Assembly: GCF_000372865.1 (NCBI RefSeq)
Contig: NZ_KB889965.1
Location: forward strand, 3,207,450-3,271,449
Direction: 5' to 3'
Length of the DNA: 64,000 nt
DNA from: Methylosarcina fibrata AML-C10
GTDB lineage: Bacteria; Pseudomonadota; Gammaproteobacteria; Methylococcales; Methylomonadaceae
The notes under the pieces were generated by a model. That model saw only the letters and a program-made list of their open reading frames with translations, was not told where the DNA came from and made no database searches. The translations under genes and the position numbers were made by a program. Shown one piece after another: positions 47,610 to 56,901 of this stretch (positions are counted from its first letter, which is position 1; every line of letters starts with the position of its first letter).

Positions 47610-50435
47610 TTAACTATCGGTCAATTTAAATCGCTGAAAATCCGCCAGCCTTTTAGACTCCACAATCTCATCATGCGGCAACAGCAGGTAAGTCCAAGGT
47701 TTGGTGCCTGTTTCTGCGGCGTAATCCGAAGCATGCCGGCACCACCGTGCTGCGGCGGCGGCCTTAGCCTGCACTTCTTGGGAATCGATGTCGCCCTTCG
47801 CTTTGGTTTCCACCATGAAAATCTGTGTATCGGTATCCGCGACAAAATCCGGTATATATTCGGGCTGCTCGGTTCCCAGTTTGTAGTAAATCTGGAATTG
47901 GCCTTTGGCGGGCTTAAACCACTTCCGTGCGTCTCTCTCCAGAATGACGGCAAAACGCCGCTCGGTGTCGGAATCGAACTTTTGTAACGGATATAAGCAG
48001 CGCTCGAATCCGCCGAACAGCATTTGTTTGATGCGGCCGGTTTCCGTGACCGTTTCGCGGAAATGGCGCACGGCAATCCCCAGGGATGGGCTGAATACCG
48101 CGGAATCTCCGGGAGCGATGGCGGCGCGGCCGGCGGTAGCCGTGTAGTTACAGGGTTTCAACTCGGTAAAGCCGCGGCTGACTTTGACTTCGTATTCGGT
48201 CGCTTCCTCCCAGAAATGCGCCATCATCTGGGCATGAATTTCACGGGCGATCAAGCGCCGATCACGAGCCAGCACGCTCCGCACCTCAGCTTCCGGGAGA
48301 TAGCCGGACAAGTGTTGCACCATTTGCCCGGCGAGGCCGTACAGCAATTCGGCATGGGTGAAATAATCGACGTCGTCATAGTCCACCAGTGCGTGAACGA
48401 TGTAATCCTCCAAACGCCGCTCAACCAGACCGATTTCCGACGCCAGCGTGAACTGTTCGTTGGTGCGCAGCATTTGCCCAACAATTTCACGTTCGCCGGG
48501 TTGCAGGTGTAACTGAGCAACATCGAGTTTGAACGGATGAAAACCCGTGGTAACCTCTCCATTCGGCACCACGGTAATGCGCGGAATATCGATGGTTTGC
48601 TGGACGACCACCGCGGTCGTCTTCGCCACCACGTCCGCCAAATTGAAGCTTTCGCCGGCTAGCCAACTGGACTGCACCGGCTTCAGCCGCTCGGCCACTT
48701 CCTGCAGGATTACCTGTTGCACTTCCGGTTTGAGCAATGCCGCGCTGGTCGGCACCAAGTCGCGTTTGATCTCATATTTGCCGATGACCTCCATCACCAT
48801 ACGCGCGGCCTGCAATTCGGGTTCACGGGTAAACACAGGCGCGCCGCCCTCTCCCCAACCCTTTATGCCCTTCAGGGGACTCTCCCATTGGGAAAGGGGC
48901 TTATCTTGCTCTCGCTCCCCTCTCCCGAATTCGGGAGAGGGGCCGGGGGAGAGGTTTGTCAAACCCAGCCGCGTCATCGCCCCAGACGACACCTGCACGC
49001 TGACTTTGTTATCGTCGCTGCTCGGCGCCTCCAAAATCAACTGTTTCAGCCGAATCGGCGAATCGCCGCGATTGGCTTCATCAATAATCTCCTGAAACTT
49101 ATCGTGCGCGACGATGTTCAAGCGGTCCACTGCCGCCACGCCGGTACGCTTGCCGTACGGCAGACGCAGACCGCGACCGATCGATTGCTCGATCAAAGTC
49201 CGCGCATTGGCCGCCCTGAGCGGCACGATGGTGTACAGATTGGTGACGTCCCAACCTTCTTTGAGCATATTCACGTGAATCACGATTTCGGTCGGCTCGT
49301 CCACGCTTTCCACCGCCAATAACCGGGTAATCATCGCTTCTTCTTCGGCGCCCGAGCGGCTGGAATCGACCTGAATCACCTTGCCCCGATAACGGGCCTC
49401 AAAGAACGCATCGGACTCCAACAGCGCCAAGAGCTGCGCGGCATGCGCCGTCTCCCTCGCAATCACCAACATGAACGGCTTAACGGCCTTTACCCCGTTC
49501 TCGCGGGCATAGGTCAATAGTTCGACCTTGGTAGTCTCATGCAGGCGCACGCCGTCTTCCAGCTTGACCTTCTCCAGCTCTTCCGGGGTATGCGCTCTGG
49601 CATCGAAGTTACGTTGCGTCACCACCGCCGGTTCTTTGACAAAGCCGTCTTCCATCGCCCGTGCCAACGGGTAATCCATCACCACGTTTTTGAACGGCAC
49701 CGGTCCGCGCGTCGATTCCACAAACGGCGTCGCGGTCAATTCCAATCCAAACAAAGGCTTCAATTCGTTGATCGAACGCACCCCGGCACTGGCGCGGTAA
49801 CGGTGCGACTCGTCCATCAGCAGCACCAGATCGGTCAAACCGGCTAAATGGTTGAAATAACTGTCGCCCAGCACTTCTTGCATGCGCTTGATGCGCGGCT
49901 CCTTGCCGCCGCGCACTTCGGAGTTGATTTTGGAGATATTGAATATGTTGATGCGGACATCTTCAAAGGCCCCAGGCAGGCTTTCTCGAACGACAGCACC
50001 TGACTGATCGTAGTTGTCTCCAGTGATAACGATCGGCGGCTGTTGAGCAAATTCGGCGATGCCCTTGAACACATACTTCGGCGTATTCGGCGTGAAATCG
50101 GCAATCAATTTGTTATAAATCGTCAGGTTCGGCGCCAACACGAAGAAATTATTGATGCCGTGCGCCAGATGCAAATAAGCGATAAAAGCCCCCATCAAGC
50201 GGGTTTTACCGACGCCGGTGGCCAAGGCAAAACACAGCGAAGGAAAGTCGCGCTCAAAATCCTCCAGCGTCGGAAACAGCGACTTCAAACTGGACAACAC
50301 GGCGGGCACGTCTTTCTCGTGCTGCAACAATTCCGGCGCCATCTTCAACGCATGCGCCAAACGCGACAACGATTCGGCTTGCGGCGGACGCAGCGACAAG
50401 CGCCCGGTTACGGCATTTAAAACCTTTGAATTCAT
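47610..50435 (-). CDS. res: Type III restriction enzyme, Res subunit
   Basis: This 941-residue protein has a superfamily 2 helicase core: Walker A ALATGVGKTRLMGAF, DEAH-type LLMDESHRYR, and QSIGRGLRLPYGKR. A C-terminal PD-(D/E)xK nuclease is seen in EYIPDFVADTDTQIFMVETKAKGD. Res translocates and cuts DNA together with Mod. About 36 residues in the middle (starting LSPGPSPEFGRGE) are encoded by a GC-rich repeat inserted in frame at 48846-48955. It overlaps the 61-aa gene (ATGA). With mod interrupted, the system is probably inactive. Confidence 0.92.
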   Translation of the reverse strand: MNSKVLNAVTGRLSLRPPQAESLSRLAHALKMAPELLQHEKDVPAVLSSLKSLFPTLEDFERDFPSLCFALATGVGKTRLMGAFIAYLHLAHGINNFFVLAPNLTIYNKLIADFTPNTPKYVFKGIAEFAQQPPIVITGDNYDQSGAVVRESLPGAFEDVRINIFNISKINSEVRGGKEPRIKRMQEVLGDSYFNHLAGLTDLVLLMDESHRYRASAGVRSINELKPLFGLELTATPFVESTRGPVPFKNVVMDYPLARAMEDGFVKEPAVVTQRNFDARAHTPEELEKVKLEDGVRLHETTKVELLTYARENGVKAVKPFMLVIARETAHAAQLLALLESDAFFEARYRGKVIQVDSSRSGAEEEAMITRLLAVESVDEPTEIVIHVNMLKEGWDVTNLYTIVPLRAANARTLIEQSIGRGLRLPYGKRTGVAAVDRLNIVAHDKFQEIIDEANRGDSPIRLKQLILEAPSSDDNKVSVQVSSGAMTRLGLTNLSPGPSPEFGRGEREQDKPLSQWESPLKGIKGWGEGGAPVFTREPELQAARMVMEVIGKYEIKRDLVPTSAALLKPEVQQVILQEVAERLKPVQSSWLAGESFNLADVVAKTTAVVVQQTIDIPRITVVPNGEVTTGFHPFKLDVAQLHLQPGEREIVGQMLRTNEQFTLASEIGLVERRLEDYIVHALVDYDDVDYFTHAELLYGLAGQMVQHLSGYLPEAEVRSVLARDRRLIAREIHAQMMAHFWEEATEYEVKVSRGFTELKPCNYTATAGRAAIAPGDSAVFSPSLGIAVRHFRETVTETGRIKQMLFGGFERCLYPLQKFDSDTERRFAVILERDARKWFKPAKGQFQIYYKLGTEQPEYIPDFVADTDTQIFMVETKAKGDIDSQEVQAKAAAAARWCRHASDYAAETGTKPWTYLLLPHDEIVESKRLADFQRFKLTDS
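48846..48955. repeat. GC-rich palindromic repeat inserted in res
   Basis: Two linked units of the form CCCTCTCCC...GGGAGAGGGG, each with inverted arms. They read through in frame on the minus strand as LSPGPSP...GRGE and SQWESPLKGIKGWGEGG. Confidence 0.85.
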
Positions 50436-50617
50436 ACTTGTCCTTCTTGCCGGAGTTGTTCCGCCGTCAAACGAACCATTTGCCGGTCTTTCAAAATCAC
50501 AATTGCGGTTCCGGTTTGTATTGCCTGCTTCCGGGCTGATTCGGCAGCTCGTTTGATCGCCTGTAAAGACGCCACTAAATCCTTGTCCTTGGTGAGGATC
50601 GATTCGTGCGCTGTCAT
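50432..50617 (-). CDS. Small protein of the type III R-M operon
   Basis: A 61-residue helical protein (SILTKDKDLVASLQAIKRAAESARKQ, then a beta-like TAIVILKDRQMVRLTAEQLRQ). GGGAG lies before the ATG at 50617, and the stop overlaps the res start. Small proteins of this kind are often found between mod and res. Function unknown; an antitoxin-like or scaffolding role is speculation. Confidence 0.7.
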   Translation of the reverse strand: MTAHESILTKDKDLVASLQAIKRAAESARKQAIQTGTAIVILKDRQMVRLTAEQLRQEGQV

Positions 50618-50639
50618 GACTTTTCTCCCGTTTCCTACA

Positions 50640-51098
50640 TTATGGCTTTTTGTTTTCATCGGCGGCTTTGGACAGGTTGCCGGCCACCATTCGAATTTGT
50701 TCCAGCACCGCTGCCGTTTGAGCCAAAACGTCATTATTCCAAAAGTGCAGGATGGTAAAGCCGTTGGCTCGAAACCAGGCATTGCGTTTTTCGTCTTGCT
50801 CGTCGCCATGCTGGCTGCCGTCGGCTTCTATGATCAGACGCAATTCCAGGCAAACAAAATCGGCAATAAATGGCCCTATCGGTTTTTGACGCTTGAATTT
50901 TAGCTCCATGAAGCGGCCGGCGCGCAAGTAATACCAAAGCCGCTGCTCGGCTTCGGTCTGATTGGAGCGGAGAAACTTGGCGTGTTCGAGCAAGCTAGCC
51001 CCCTCTCCCCACCCCCTCTCCCCGCGGGGAGAGGGGCTTGAACTGTTCCCGCCGCGATTACAGTAAGTTGATGGATTTGAAGGGTATTTCGTGTTCAT
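50640..51098 (-). CDS. DUF559 (Vsr-like fold) endonuclease-type protein
   Basis: This 152-residue protein has a DUF559 domain from about residue 38: AKFLRSNQTEAEQRLWYYLR, FKRQKPIGPFIADFVC and LIIEADGSQHG, which carry the Asp and Glu of a PD-(D/E)xK/Vsr-like site. Residues about 17-35 (NSSSPSPRGERGWGEG) come from the GC-rich repeat and are not part of the family. The ATG overlaps the mod stop (ATGA). It may be an accessory nuclease of the R-M locus. Confidence 0.85.
   Translation of the reverse strand: MNTKYPSNPSTYCNRGGNSSSPSPRGERGWGEGASLLEHAKFLRSNQTEAEQRLWYYLRAGRFMELKFKRQKPIGPFIADFVCLELRLIIEADGSQHGDEQDEKRNAWFRANGFTILHFWNNDVLAQTAAVLEQIRMVAGNLSKAADENKKP
50999..51040. repeat. GC-rich palindromic repeat inserted in the DUF559 gene
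   Basis: CCCCCTCTCC and CCGCGGGGAGAGGGG form one unit in the 5' part of the gene, read in frame. Confidence 0.8.
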
Positions 51099-51150
51099 AA
51101 TTCATCCTCGAACAAATCAATTGTCTTCGAATTTTTTTGCATGTTGCCTT

Positions 51151-51194
51151 TTCTCTCCTCTCCCGCGAGCGGGAGAGGAGCCGGGGGAGAGGGT
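51151..51194. repeat. GC-rich palindromic repeat near the mod 3' end
   Basis: A single unit (CTCTCCCGCGAGCGGGAGAG core) read in frame as PSPPAPLPLAGEE, a different frame from the LSPGPSP copies. Confidence 0.85.
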
Positions 51195-51370
51195 TCAGCC
51201 ATCGGCAAATTCGCCACATTCAGACTGTAATCGTCATGCCCCCATTCGCAACGCGCCAACACCATCTTGGGGATTTTTTTCAGGGTCAGATGCGGCCAGC
51301 GTTCGATGGCTTGTGCGGCAGTAATGCCGTGAAAGGCCGAACAGCATACGAGTAATGAGTAGCCTGAGCG

Positions 51371-51549
51371 CCCTCTCCCCAACCCCTCTCCCAACTGGGA
51401 GAGGGGCTCATCCGTCCCTTTCCCGCTTCCGAGAGAGAAGCCGGGGGCCATCGGCTCAAACTCCTCTTTCCCATCTCCGAGAGAGAAGCCGGGAGCCATC
51501 GGCTCAGACTCTCCTCTCCCGCTTGCGGGAGAGGGGCCGGGGGAGAGGG
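51371..51549. repeat. Array of GC-rich palindromic repeats in mod
   Basis: Four linked units covering 179 bp, read in frame on the minus strand as LSPGPSPASGRGE, two MAPGFSLG-type units and LSQLGEGLGRGR. The two inner units are near-copies of each other. Confidence 0.9.
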
Positions 51550-52184
51550 CAATACCGCCCACCTCATCGGCCAGAGCCTGCAATTGTTCGGCAGACAGGT
51601 TTTGCGTGGTGACGTAGATAAAATCGCGTTCGCTGGAATGGCCGTGCTGCCACCAGCGCGTTTCCGACGGCGCATAGGTAAAGCCTTCCAGCTTGCACAA
51701 GGCCTCGGCCAGCATCGCCGCATTGTACTCGGGATTGACGACCGGATTGCCCCAGCGGTCGTTGACGATCAGGCTGGGAGCCAGTTTGTAATAACGGAAA
51801 CCGCCGCCGCCCTGCCAGTTGACCGCTTTCGTAATGCCGCCTGGGTCTTCGCCGTCGATGACCTTTTTTAGGCGCGGAATGACGTGGGTGTGGCAGTGTT
51901 CGCCCAGCTCGACCATGATCCAGCGCCGGCCCATTTTATGGGCGACCGCGCCGGTGGTGCCGGAACCGGCGAAGGAGTCGAGGACGAGGTCGCCGGGGTT
52001 TGTAGCGATATGAATAACTCTGCTGATTAGTGCCTCGGGCTTGGGAGTGGAAAATGGAGTTTCTCCAGGAAACAGGTTTACCAATTCTGATTTCGCTTGA
52101 CCATTCGTGCCGACCTCTTGCGCAGACCAAAAAGATGAGGGAACTAAACCCGCCTGGACTTCAGACAGGAATTTCTTAACCCTA

Positions 52185-53393
52185 GTAGTCAGTCAATTTA
52201 AATCAAAAGGATATATTGGGCTTGTAAGTCACTCTATAGTGGCATTGATGGTTACTGATTGAGGTCAAGCAATGCCAGCTCTTAAATACAAAGTCAATCT
52301 GACTGAAGACGAAAAGCGTGGCTTGGAAGCCATGATCAACAAAGGAAAAGCCGCGGCACGCCATCTGACACGCGCGCGAATTTTATTAAAAGCGGCAGCG
52401 GGTATTCAGGATAAAGACATTATCCAAGCTTTGGGTGTCTCGGAATCAATGGTGTTGACGACGCGCCAACGGTGTGTGGAAGAAGGCCCGGAAGCCGCCC
52501 TGAAAGAACGCCCCCGTCCAGGACGTGCCCCAAAACTGACGGAGAAGCAGGCCGCCCATATTATCGCCTTGGCTTGTAGTGAGGCGCCGACAGGGCATGA
52601 TCACTGGACCTTGCGGTTGTTGGCGGACAAAGTGGTGGAATTAGCGTATGCCGACCGTTGCAGCTATGAAACCATCCGTCAGCTTTTAAAAAAACACTCT
52701 CAAACCCTGGCAGAAGCAAGAGTGGTGCATTCCCGAGGTGAGTGCTGAATTTGTCGCGGCGATGGAAGACGTGCTGGACCTTTATGAAGAACCCTACGAT
52801 CCGTTGCGCCCGGTTGTGTGTTTCGACGAAAGTCCGAAGCAACTCATTGCGGAAGTCCGCCAACCTCTCCCGCCTGAGCCCGGTCAACCGGCCCGCTATG
52901 ACACCGGCTATGAACGGAAAGGCGTCTGCGATTTGATGATGATCTGCGAACCTAAACGCGGTTTTCGGCAGGTGGACATCACCGCGCGGCGGACCAAAAT
53001 CGAATTCGCGCACAGCATGAAGCATATCGCTGAACTTTATCCGGACGCGGCGGTGATCCGGGTGGTGCTGGACAATCTGAATACCCATAAAATGGCGTCT
53101 TTGTATGAAGCCTTTCCAGCAGAGCAAGCCCGTGAATTGGCGCGACGGCTGGAGTTCCACTACACGCCCAAGCATGGCAGTTGGCTAAACATCGCTGAGA
53201 TCGAACTGGCCGTCTTGTCGAACATGTGTTTATCACAGCGGATACCGGACACAGAGAGCCTCCGGCGTGAGGTCGAAGCCAATATCCTACCGCGCAACAC
53301 CAAGGCGACGCCCGTCAATTGGCGATTTACGACGCAACAGGCACGACGTAAACTGGCTCGCCTGTATCCTTGTGTTTCTTCGTGACTGACTAC
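52185..53393 (+). mobile_element. IS630-family insertion sequence
   Basis: This 1209-bp element has perfect terminal inverted repeats (GTAGTCAGTCA at the left and TGACTGACTAC at the right), flanked by TA on both sides (52183-52184 and 53394-53395), the target duplication expected of the Tc1/mariner superfamily. It carries one transposase gene in two frames and disrupts mod. Confidence 0.95.
52272..53385 (+). CDS. IS630-family transposase, split into two frames
   Basis: The first frame (52272-52748) holds helix-turn-helix domains (GVSESMVLTTRQRCVEEG). The second (to 53385) holds the DDE catalytic set: Asp in VVCFDESPKQL, Asp in VLDNLNTHK and Glu in GSWLNIAEIE. The frames meet at a run of seven A near 52687-52694. 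With six A the reading would be continuous (LLKNTLKPWQKQEWCIP), as in intact relatives. The shift is either a mutation, programmed +1 frameshifting, or transcriptional slippage on the A run. Confidence 0.88.
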
Positions 53394-54078
53394 TAGGTGC
53401 ATTTGATCCGTCCGCTCCAAACCAAATACGATTATCGGCAACCATTTCGTTGAAACGCGACTCGGTGTAGAGCCAACACCGACCAGCAGGCGGATCAACC
53501 TTACGGCCGGAAGGCGTAGTCACCGTGAAAAACTGGGCTTGCCGGCGGCCTTTCTCGGCCTTAGCATGGGCCGGCAGCGATGCCCACACGCCACGGGGAT
53601 CGTTGTCTGGGTTTGTAAATCGCTCAAGCTGACTCTCGGATGCAGGCAATGGATTTCGTATCTCTTTCCAGATAGCGCGAGATTTTGCAAAGACCAACAC
53701 ATGGTCATGCACAGCGGAAAAGTCAGTCCGATTCTCCCGAGTTGGTGTCTTTTGCCAAAACACATTCGCAACAAAATTCCCCCGCCCAAACACCTCATCA
53801 CACAACACCTTCAAATAATGACATTCATTGTCGTCGATGGTAATCCACAATGAACCGTCGTCCGACAGCAAGCGCCGGATGATTTCCAGCCGGTCGCGCA
53901 TCAAGCCCAGCCAGATCGAATGCTCCAGCCCGTCGTCGTAATGAGTGAACGCGCTGCCGGTGTTGTATGGCGGATCGATGAACACGCACTTGACCTTGCC
54001 GGTAAATTCCTGCTCCAGCGCCTTCAACGCCAACAGGTTGTCGCCGAAAATCAGCCGGTTGTCGAAAATATCCGTTTG

Positions 54079-54217
54079 CTCCCCTCTCCCCAACCCTTTA
54101 TGCTCTTCAGGGTGCTCTCCCCGCTGGGGCGAGGGGCTTACATGCTCCTCACTTTGCCGGAGCGTCAGGCTTTCGCTCCCCTCTCCCGTGTGCGGGAGAG
54201 GGGCCGGGGGAGAGGGA
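54079..54217. repeat. GC-rich palindromic repeats in the mod 5' region
   Basis: Three linked units with CTCTCCC...GGGAGAGG arms covering about 139 bp. They are read in frame as PSPPAPLPHTGEG, VSPSPQRGE and KGLGRGEQ. Confidence 0.88.
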
Positions 54218-54574
54218 AAACGCCGAAACTTGGCGTAATACGATTTCTCCGGGTCTTCCAACAAAATCCGCGGCTCCAGGCGGGGTCGTTTGTCTTTGCC
54301 GATCCAGGTAAGTTCGAGTTTTTGTTTGGCCATTTAAAAAGAGATTCAATTCGTTAGTTAAAGCGGTAAGACGTGTCGTCCCAATCGCCGGCTGCGATTG
54401 GCGTAATTGCGCGAGACGATTCCGGGGATATTATCCATCAATTCAAAAAATCCGTGATACAATAACTGACTTATATAGTCAGTTAATCTGAATTCCTGCT
54501 TTGTTGCTTAAAATCTCACATTAATGGTTATATAAAAATAATTTCCGATTTTCATTTTGAGGTTTAACAAACAC

Positions 54575-54961
54575 ATGAATTCTATTAAAAAAGGTTCGAT
54601 TTCCCTGGTCATGGCGGCGGTTCTTGTCTCTGCATCCGCCACGGCATTGGCCAAACCCGCCGGCCAGGAAGTAGTCACTTCCGCCATCGAAAACACCATT
54701 TCCAGTCTGGAAAGCGCGTTAAGCCTATTGGAAAAGGGCGGCGATAACGACGCGGTTATCAAAGCCATCGCCAATGCCCGCCAACAGCAAAAGGAGTTTC
54801 GCTTTGAAGTGACCGAACGTCAGCGCGAAAGAACCGTTAACATACTGAAACGCGCGGGTTCCGAGATTAAAAACGGCAACATGCAGCCCGGCGAGCAATC
54901 TTTAAGAGAAGCCTTGGCTTCTTTTAAAGAAATGAAAGCCATTTACGACAAAACGCACTAA
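54575..54961 (+). CDS. Secreted helical protein of unknown function
   Basis: A 128-residue protein with a signal peptide (about residues 1-26, ending ATALA). The mature part is helical with periodic Leu and Ala (SAIENTISSLESALSLLEKGG, then RTVNILKRAGSEIKNGN), like a helical bundle. It has no Cys or His cluster, so metal binding is not suggested. The ATG at 54575 is preferred to a TTG at 54557. A strong bidirectional terminator follows. Confidence 0.72.
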   Translation: MNSIKKGSISLVMAAVLVSASATALAKPAGQEVVTSAIENTISSLESALSLLEKGGDNDAVIKAIANARQQQKEFRFEVTERQRERTVNILKRAGSEIKNGNMQPGEQSLREALASFKEMKAIYDKTH

Positions 54962-54970
54962 TGCCCTCAG

Positions 54971-55016
54971 GCCGATTAAACCGGGCTGTCCAAGCAAGCA
55001 GCCCGGTTTAATCGGC
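54971..55016. terminator. Bidirectional terminator
   Basis: Perfect 18-bp arms (GCCGATTAAACCGGGCTG and its complement) with a 10-base loop lie between convergent genes. The stop codon of the minus-strand gene is inside the right arm. Confidence 0.8.
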
Positions 55017-55880
55017 GTTCTCAGAGGTTTCTCCCTGTTCCGAGTAAAAATCGCCGCATTCCTTTTCCCGCCCACGTACGACCCGCTTGCCGCTGTCCGC
55101 GCCGCGCGTTTCCGTAACGACGGTATGCTGCCCTTCGTGATGGCGGTCGTCGTAAAAATAAACGACCACCCAGTCTTTCACTCGGTCCAGTTGGTGGGCG
55201 CGGGCGGTATTCGAATAGAGCGCGGTAAAATGCCAGCCCTGTTTCGTCACGTGCATGATCGGCAGCCAGGCTTCGCCGCCGGGATTGAAGCGCCTGGGCG
55301 CGATGGTCGGCAATTCGCCGTCCTCCGCTTTTTTACGGTACTGCCGGTCGATATACAGCAGCAGGCCGACCGGCGGCTCTTCCGTTTGTTGTTGAGGCTC
55401 GAGACGCGGCTTGCGGTACCCCAACACATGGCTGAGCCAGGTTTGCACGAGTTCTATTTTTTTCGCGCTGAAGCCCGGGACTTTTTTCAGACGTCCGCTG
55501 TGCGCCGCCATTTCCAGCGCTTCAAGCGAATCGATGTGCAGGATTTCGATGATCCGGTGCGCCGACTTCGGTCCGATGCCGGGAATCTGTTCGAACAAAG
55601 CGACCGGGTCATGACCCGACTGAAGGCTTTCCAGCCGGCTCATGCGGCCGGTCATCACGTATTCGCTAATGGACCGGGCAATGCCTTCGCCGACGCCCGG
55701 CAGTTCCAGCAAGGCGGAGAAGCCGTCGCGCCGCAGCCGTTCCTCGACCGGCTCGGGCAGGGTTTCGATGGTCCTGGCCGCGCTCCAATAAGCATTGACG
55801 CGAAAGGGGTTGGCTTTTTGCTGTTCGAGCAAGTCGGCGATTTCGCGAAGTTTTTCTGCAATGGCTTTATTTTCGATCAT
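55008..55880 (-). CDS. Helix-hairpin-helix protein with PolX-like N-terminal domain
   Basis: This protein of about 290 residues begins MIENKAIAEKLREIADLLEQQ, the start of the 8-kDa domain of family X DNA polymerases, followed by HhH motifs (ELPGVGEGIARSI and QIPGIGPKSAHRI). The polymerase palm and PHP domains are absent; instead a C-terminal domain (GLLLYIDRQYRKKAEDG, then TALYSNTARAHQLDRVKDWVVVYFYDD) follows. It is probably a DNA-binding repair accessory protein. A GTG at 55946 would add 22 residues; the ATG at 55880 matches the family start. Confidence 0.82.
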   Translation of the reverse strand: MIENKAIAEKLREIADLLEQQKANPFRVNAYWSAARTIETLPEPVEERLRRDGFSALLELPGVGEGIARSISEYVMTGRMSRLESLQSGHDPVALFEQIPGIGPKSAHRIIEILHIDSLEALEMAAHSGRLKKVPGFSAKKIELVQTWLSHVLGYRKPRLEPQQQTEEPPVGLLLYIDRQYRKKAEDGELPTIAPRRFNPGGEAWLPIMHVTKQGWHFTALYSNTARAHQLDRVKDWVVVYFYDDRHHEGQHTVVTETRGADSGKRVVRGREKECGDFYSEQGETSENAD

Positions 55881-55963
55881 GAGCTTCAAGGCCGTAGATT
55901 CGTTAAAGGCAGGTTTTGGCCCTGCCGGGAAAATGCTCTCCGGCACGGAAGCGAACCCTCCCG

Positions 55964-56626
55964 CTAGCCCGGCCGTTCACGGTTCTCTCCCTGCCGGTGC
56001 GGATGGCCGAATTCCGCCTCCGCGCCTTGAAGCAATAGCAAGGCATCCTCTATCTGGCGAGGAGTGACCTCGATACCGTGCCGCTTTTCGATTTCCTGCC
56101 GCAGCCAGACGGCATCCCGGCCGCCTTCCGGCAACCGGGCGATCAGACTCGACAAATCTTCATTGACCGCCCAGGGATAAATGATCCAGCGCCATTCGGA
56201 AACCGTCTCGACATAAAAATCGGGGACAAACCGGGACACGGTTTTAAGATGCAGCGCCGCGGTCATCAGCCGCTTCGGCGCCCCGCATTGCCGAACGTGC
56301 TCGACGCCGACCGCAAACGTATCTCCACTGTCGCACACGTCGTCCAGGAGTAAAACGGCCCGTCCGTCGATGTCGGCCTTCAGCGGGTACTTGACTAAGG
56401 CCTGCTGCCGTTTTTGCGTGGCCCGATAATGCTCTATCTTGAAGCCGGCAAGGTCGTCGACGCCCAGCATGTCCGACAATATCCGTCCCGGTATGTATCC
56501 GCCCCGCGCTATCGCCACGATGACATCGATCGGGGCGCCGGCCGTTCGCAACTGCCGCGCCAGGCGTCGGCACAGCTCGTACATCTGCTCCCAGGTCAGT
56601 AACGTACAGGGAAAATTATCGGACAT
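55964..56626 (-). CDS. Phosphoribosyltransferase (xanthine/hypoxanthine type)
   Basis: This 220-residue type I PRTase has the PRPP-binding block AVLLLDDVCDSGDTF and AIARGGYIPGRIL. It resembles Gpt/HGPRT-like enzymes that salvage purine bases, though the C-terminus (after about 150) is longer than usual. The ATG at 56626 has CGAGG upstream. Base specificity is not readable from the sequence. Confidence 0.85.
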   Translation of the reverse strand: MSDNFPCTLLTWEQMYELCRRLARQLRTAGAPIDVIVAIARGGYIPGRILSDMLGVDDLAGFKIEHYRATQKRQQALVKYPLKADIDGRAVLLLDDVCDSGDTFAVGVEHVRQCGAPKRLMTAALHLKTVSRFVPDFYVETVSEWRWIIYPWAVNEDLSSLIARLPEGGRDAVWLRQEIEKRHGIEVTPRQIEDALLLLQGAEAEFGHPHRQGENRERPG

Positions 56627-56845
56627 CTTCAAACCTCGGAATGATTCGGGGCGGGTTCATAGAAGCGTTTTACGCTTCGCCTTTCGGCAGCCTTTTCCGG
56701 CTCTGCCGAAGACAACGCTTCTTTCGGAAAAGACCGCCATTATAGGGTTCATTACTCTGTTAAGGAACAGACCGTGGCGAGCGCGGTATCGCTCCAGCCA
56801 TTTTGTTAAGAAAAGCCCCCGGCAGGGGGCGGCCCGTTCCGGGTC

Positions 56846-56873
56846 TTTAACAATGGACGCCGTGCTCTATACT
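56846..56873 (+). promoter_or_regulatory. Candidate cyaA promoter
   Basis: TTTAAC at 56846 and TATACT at 56868 are separated by 16 bp, 29 bp ahead of the GTG start. The -10 is good, the -35 weak. Confidence 0.4.
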
Positions 56874-56901
56874 TAATTCTGGAGTCGAGCAAAGAAGTAC
56901 C

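Larger units (their letters stand above)
51095..54333 (-). pseudogene. mod: Type III DNA methyltransferase Mod, interrupted by IS630
   Basis: The 5' part (53396-54333) has the catalytic motif FIDPPYNTGSAF; the 3' part (51095-52184) has the AdoMet motif VLDSFAGSGTTGAVAH. DPPY before FAGSG is the beta-class order of type III Mod proteins. The IS630 copy lies between them. Removing the IS plus one TA joins GSNAP to RVKKFLSEVQ and gives a continuous 675-residue protein, so the insertion looks recent. The gene also carries three in-frame blocks of GC-rich repeat (54079-54217, 51371-51549, 51151-51194). With the IS in place, translation stops inside the element. Confidence 0.93.

Noticed and set aside
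51371..51549. Regularly spaced repeats in mod as a CRISPR array
   Set aside because: Units are internally palindromic, unequal in length and coding; there are no unique spacers of constant size and no cas genes.
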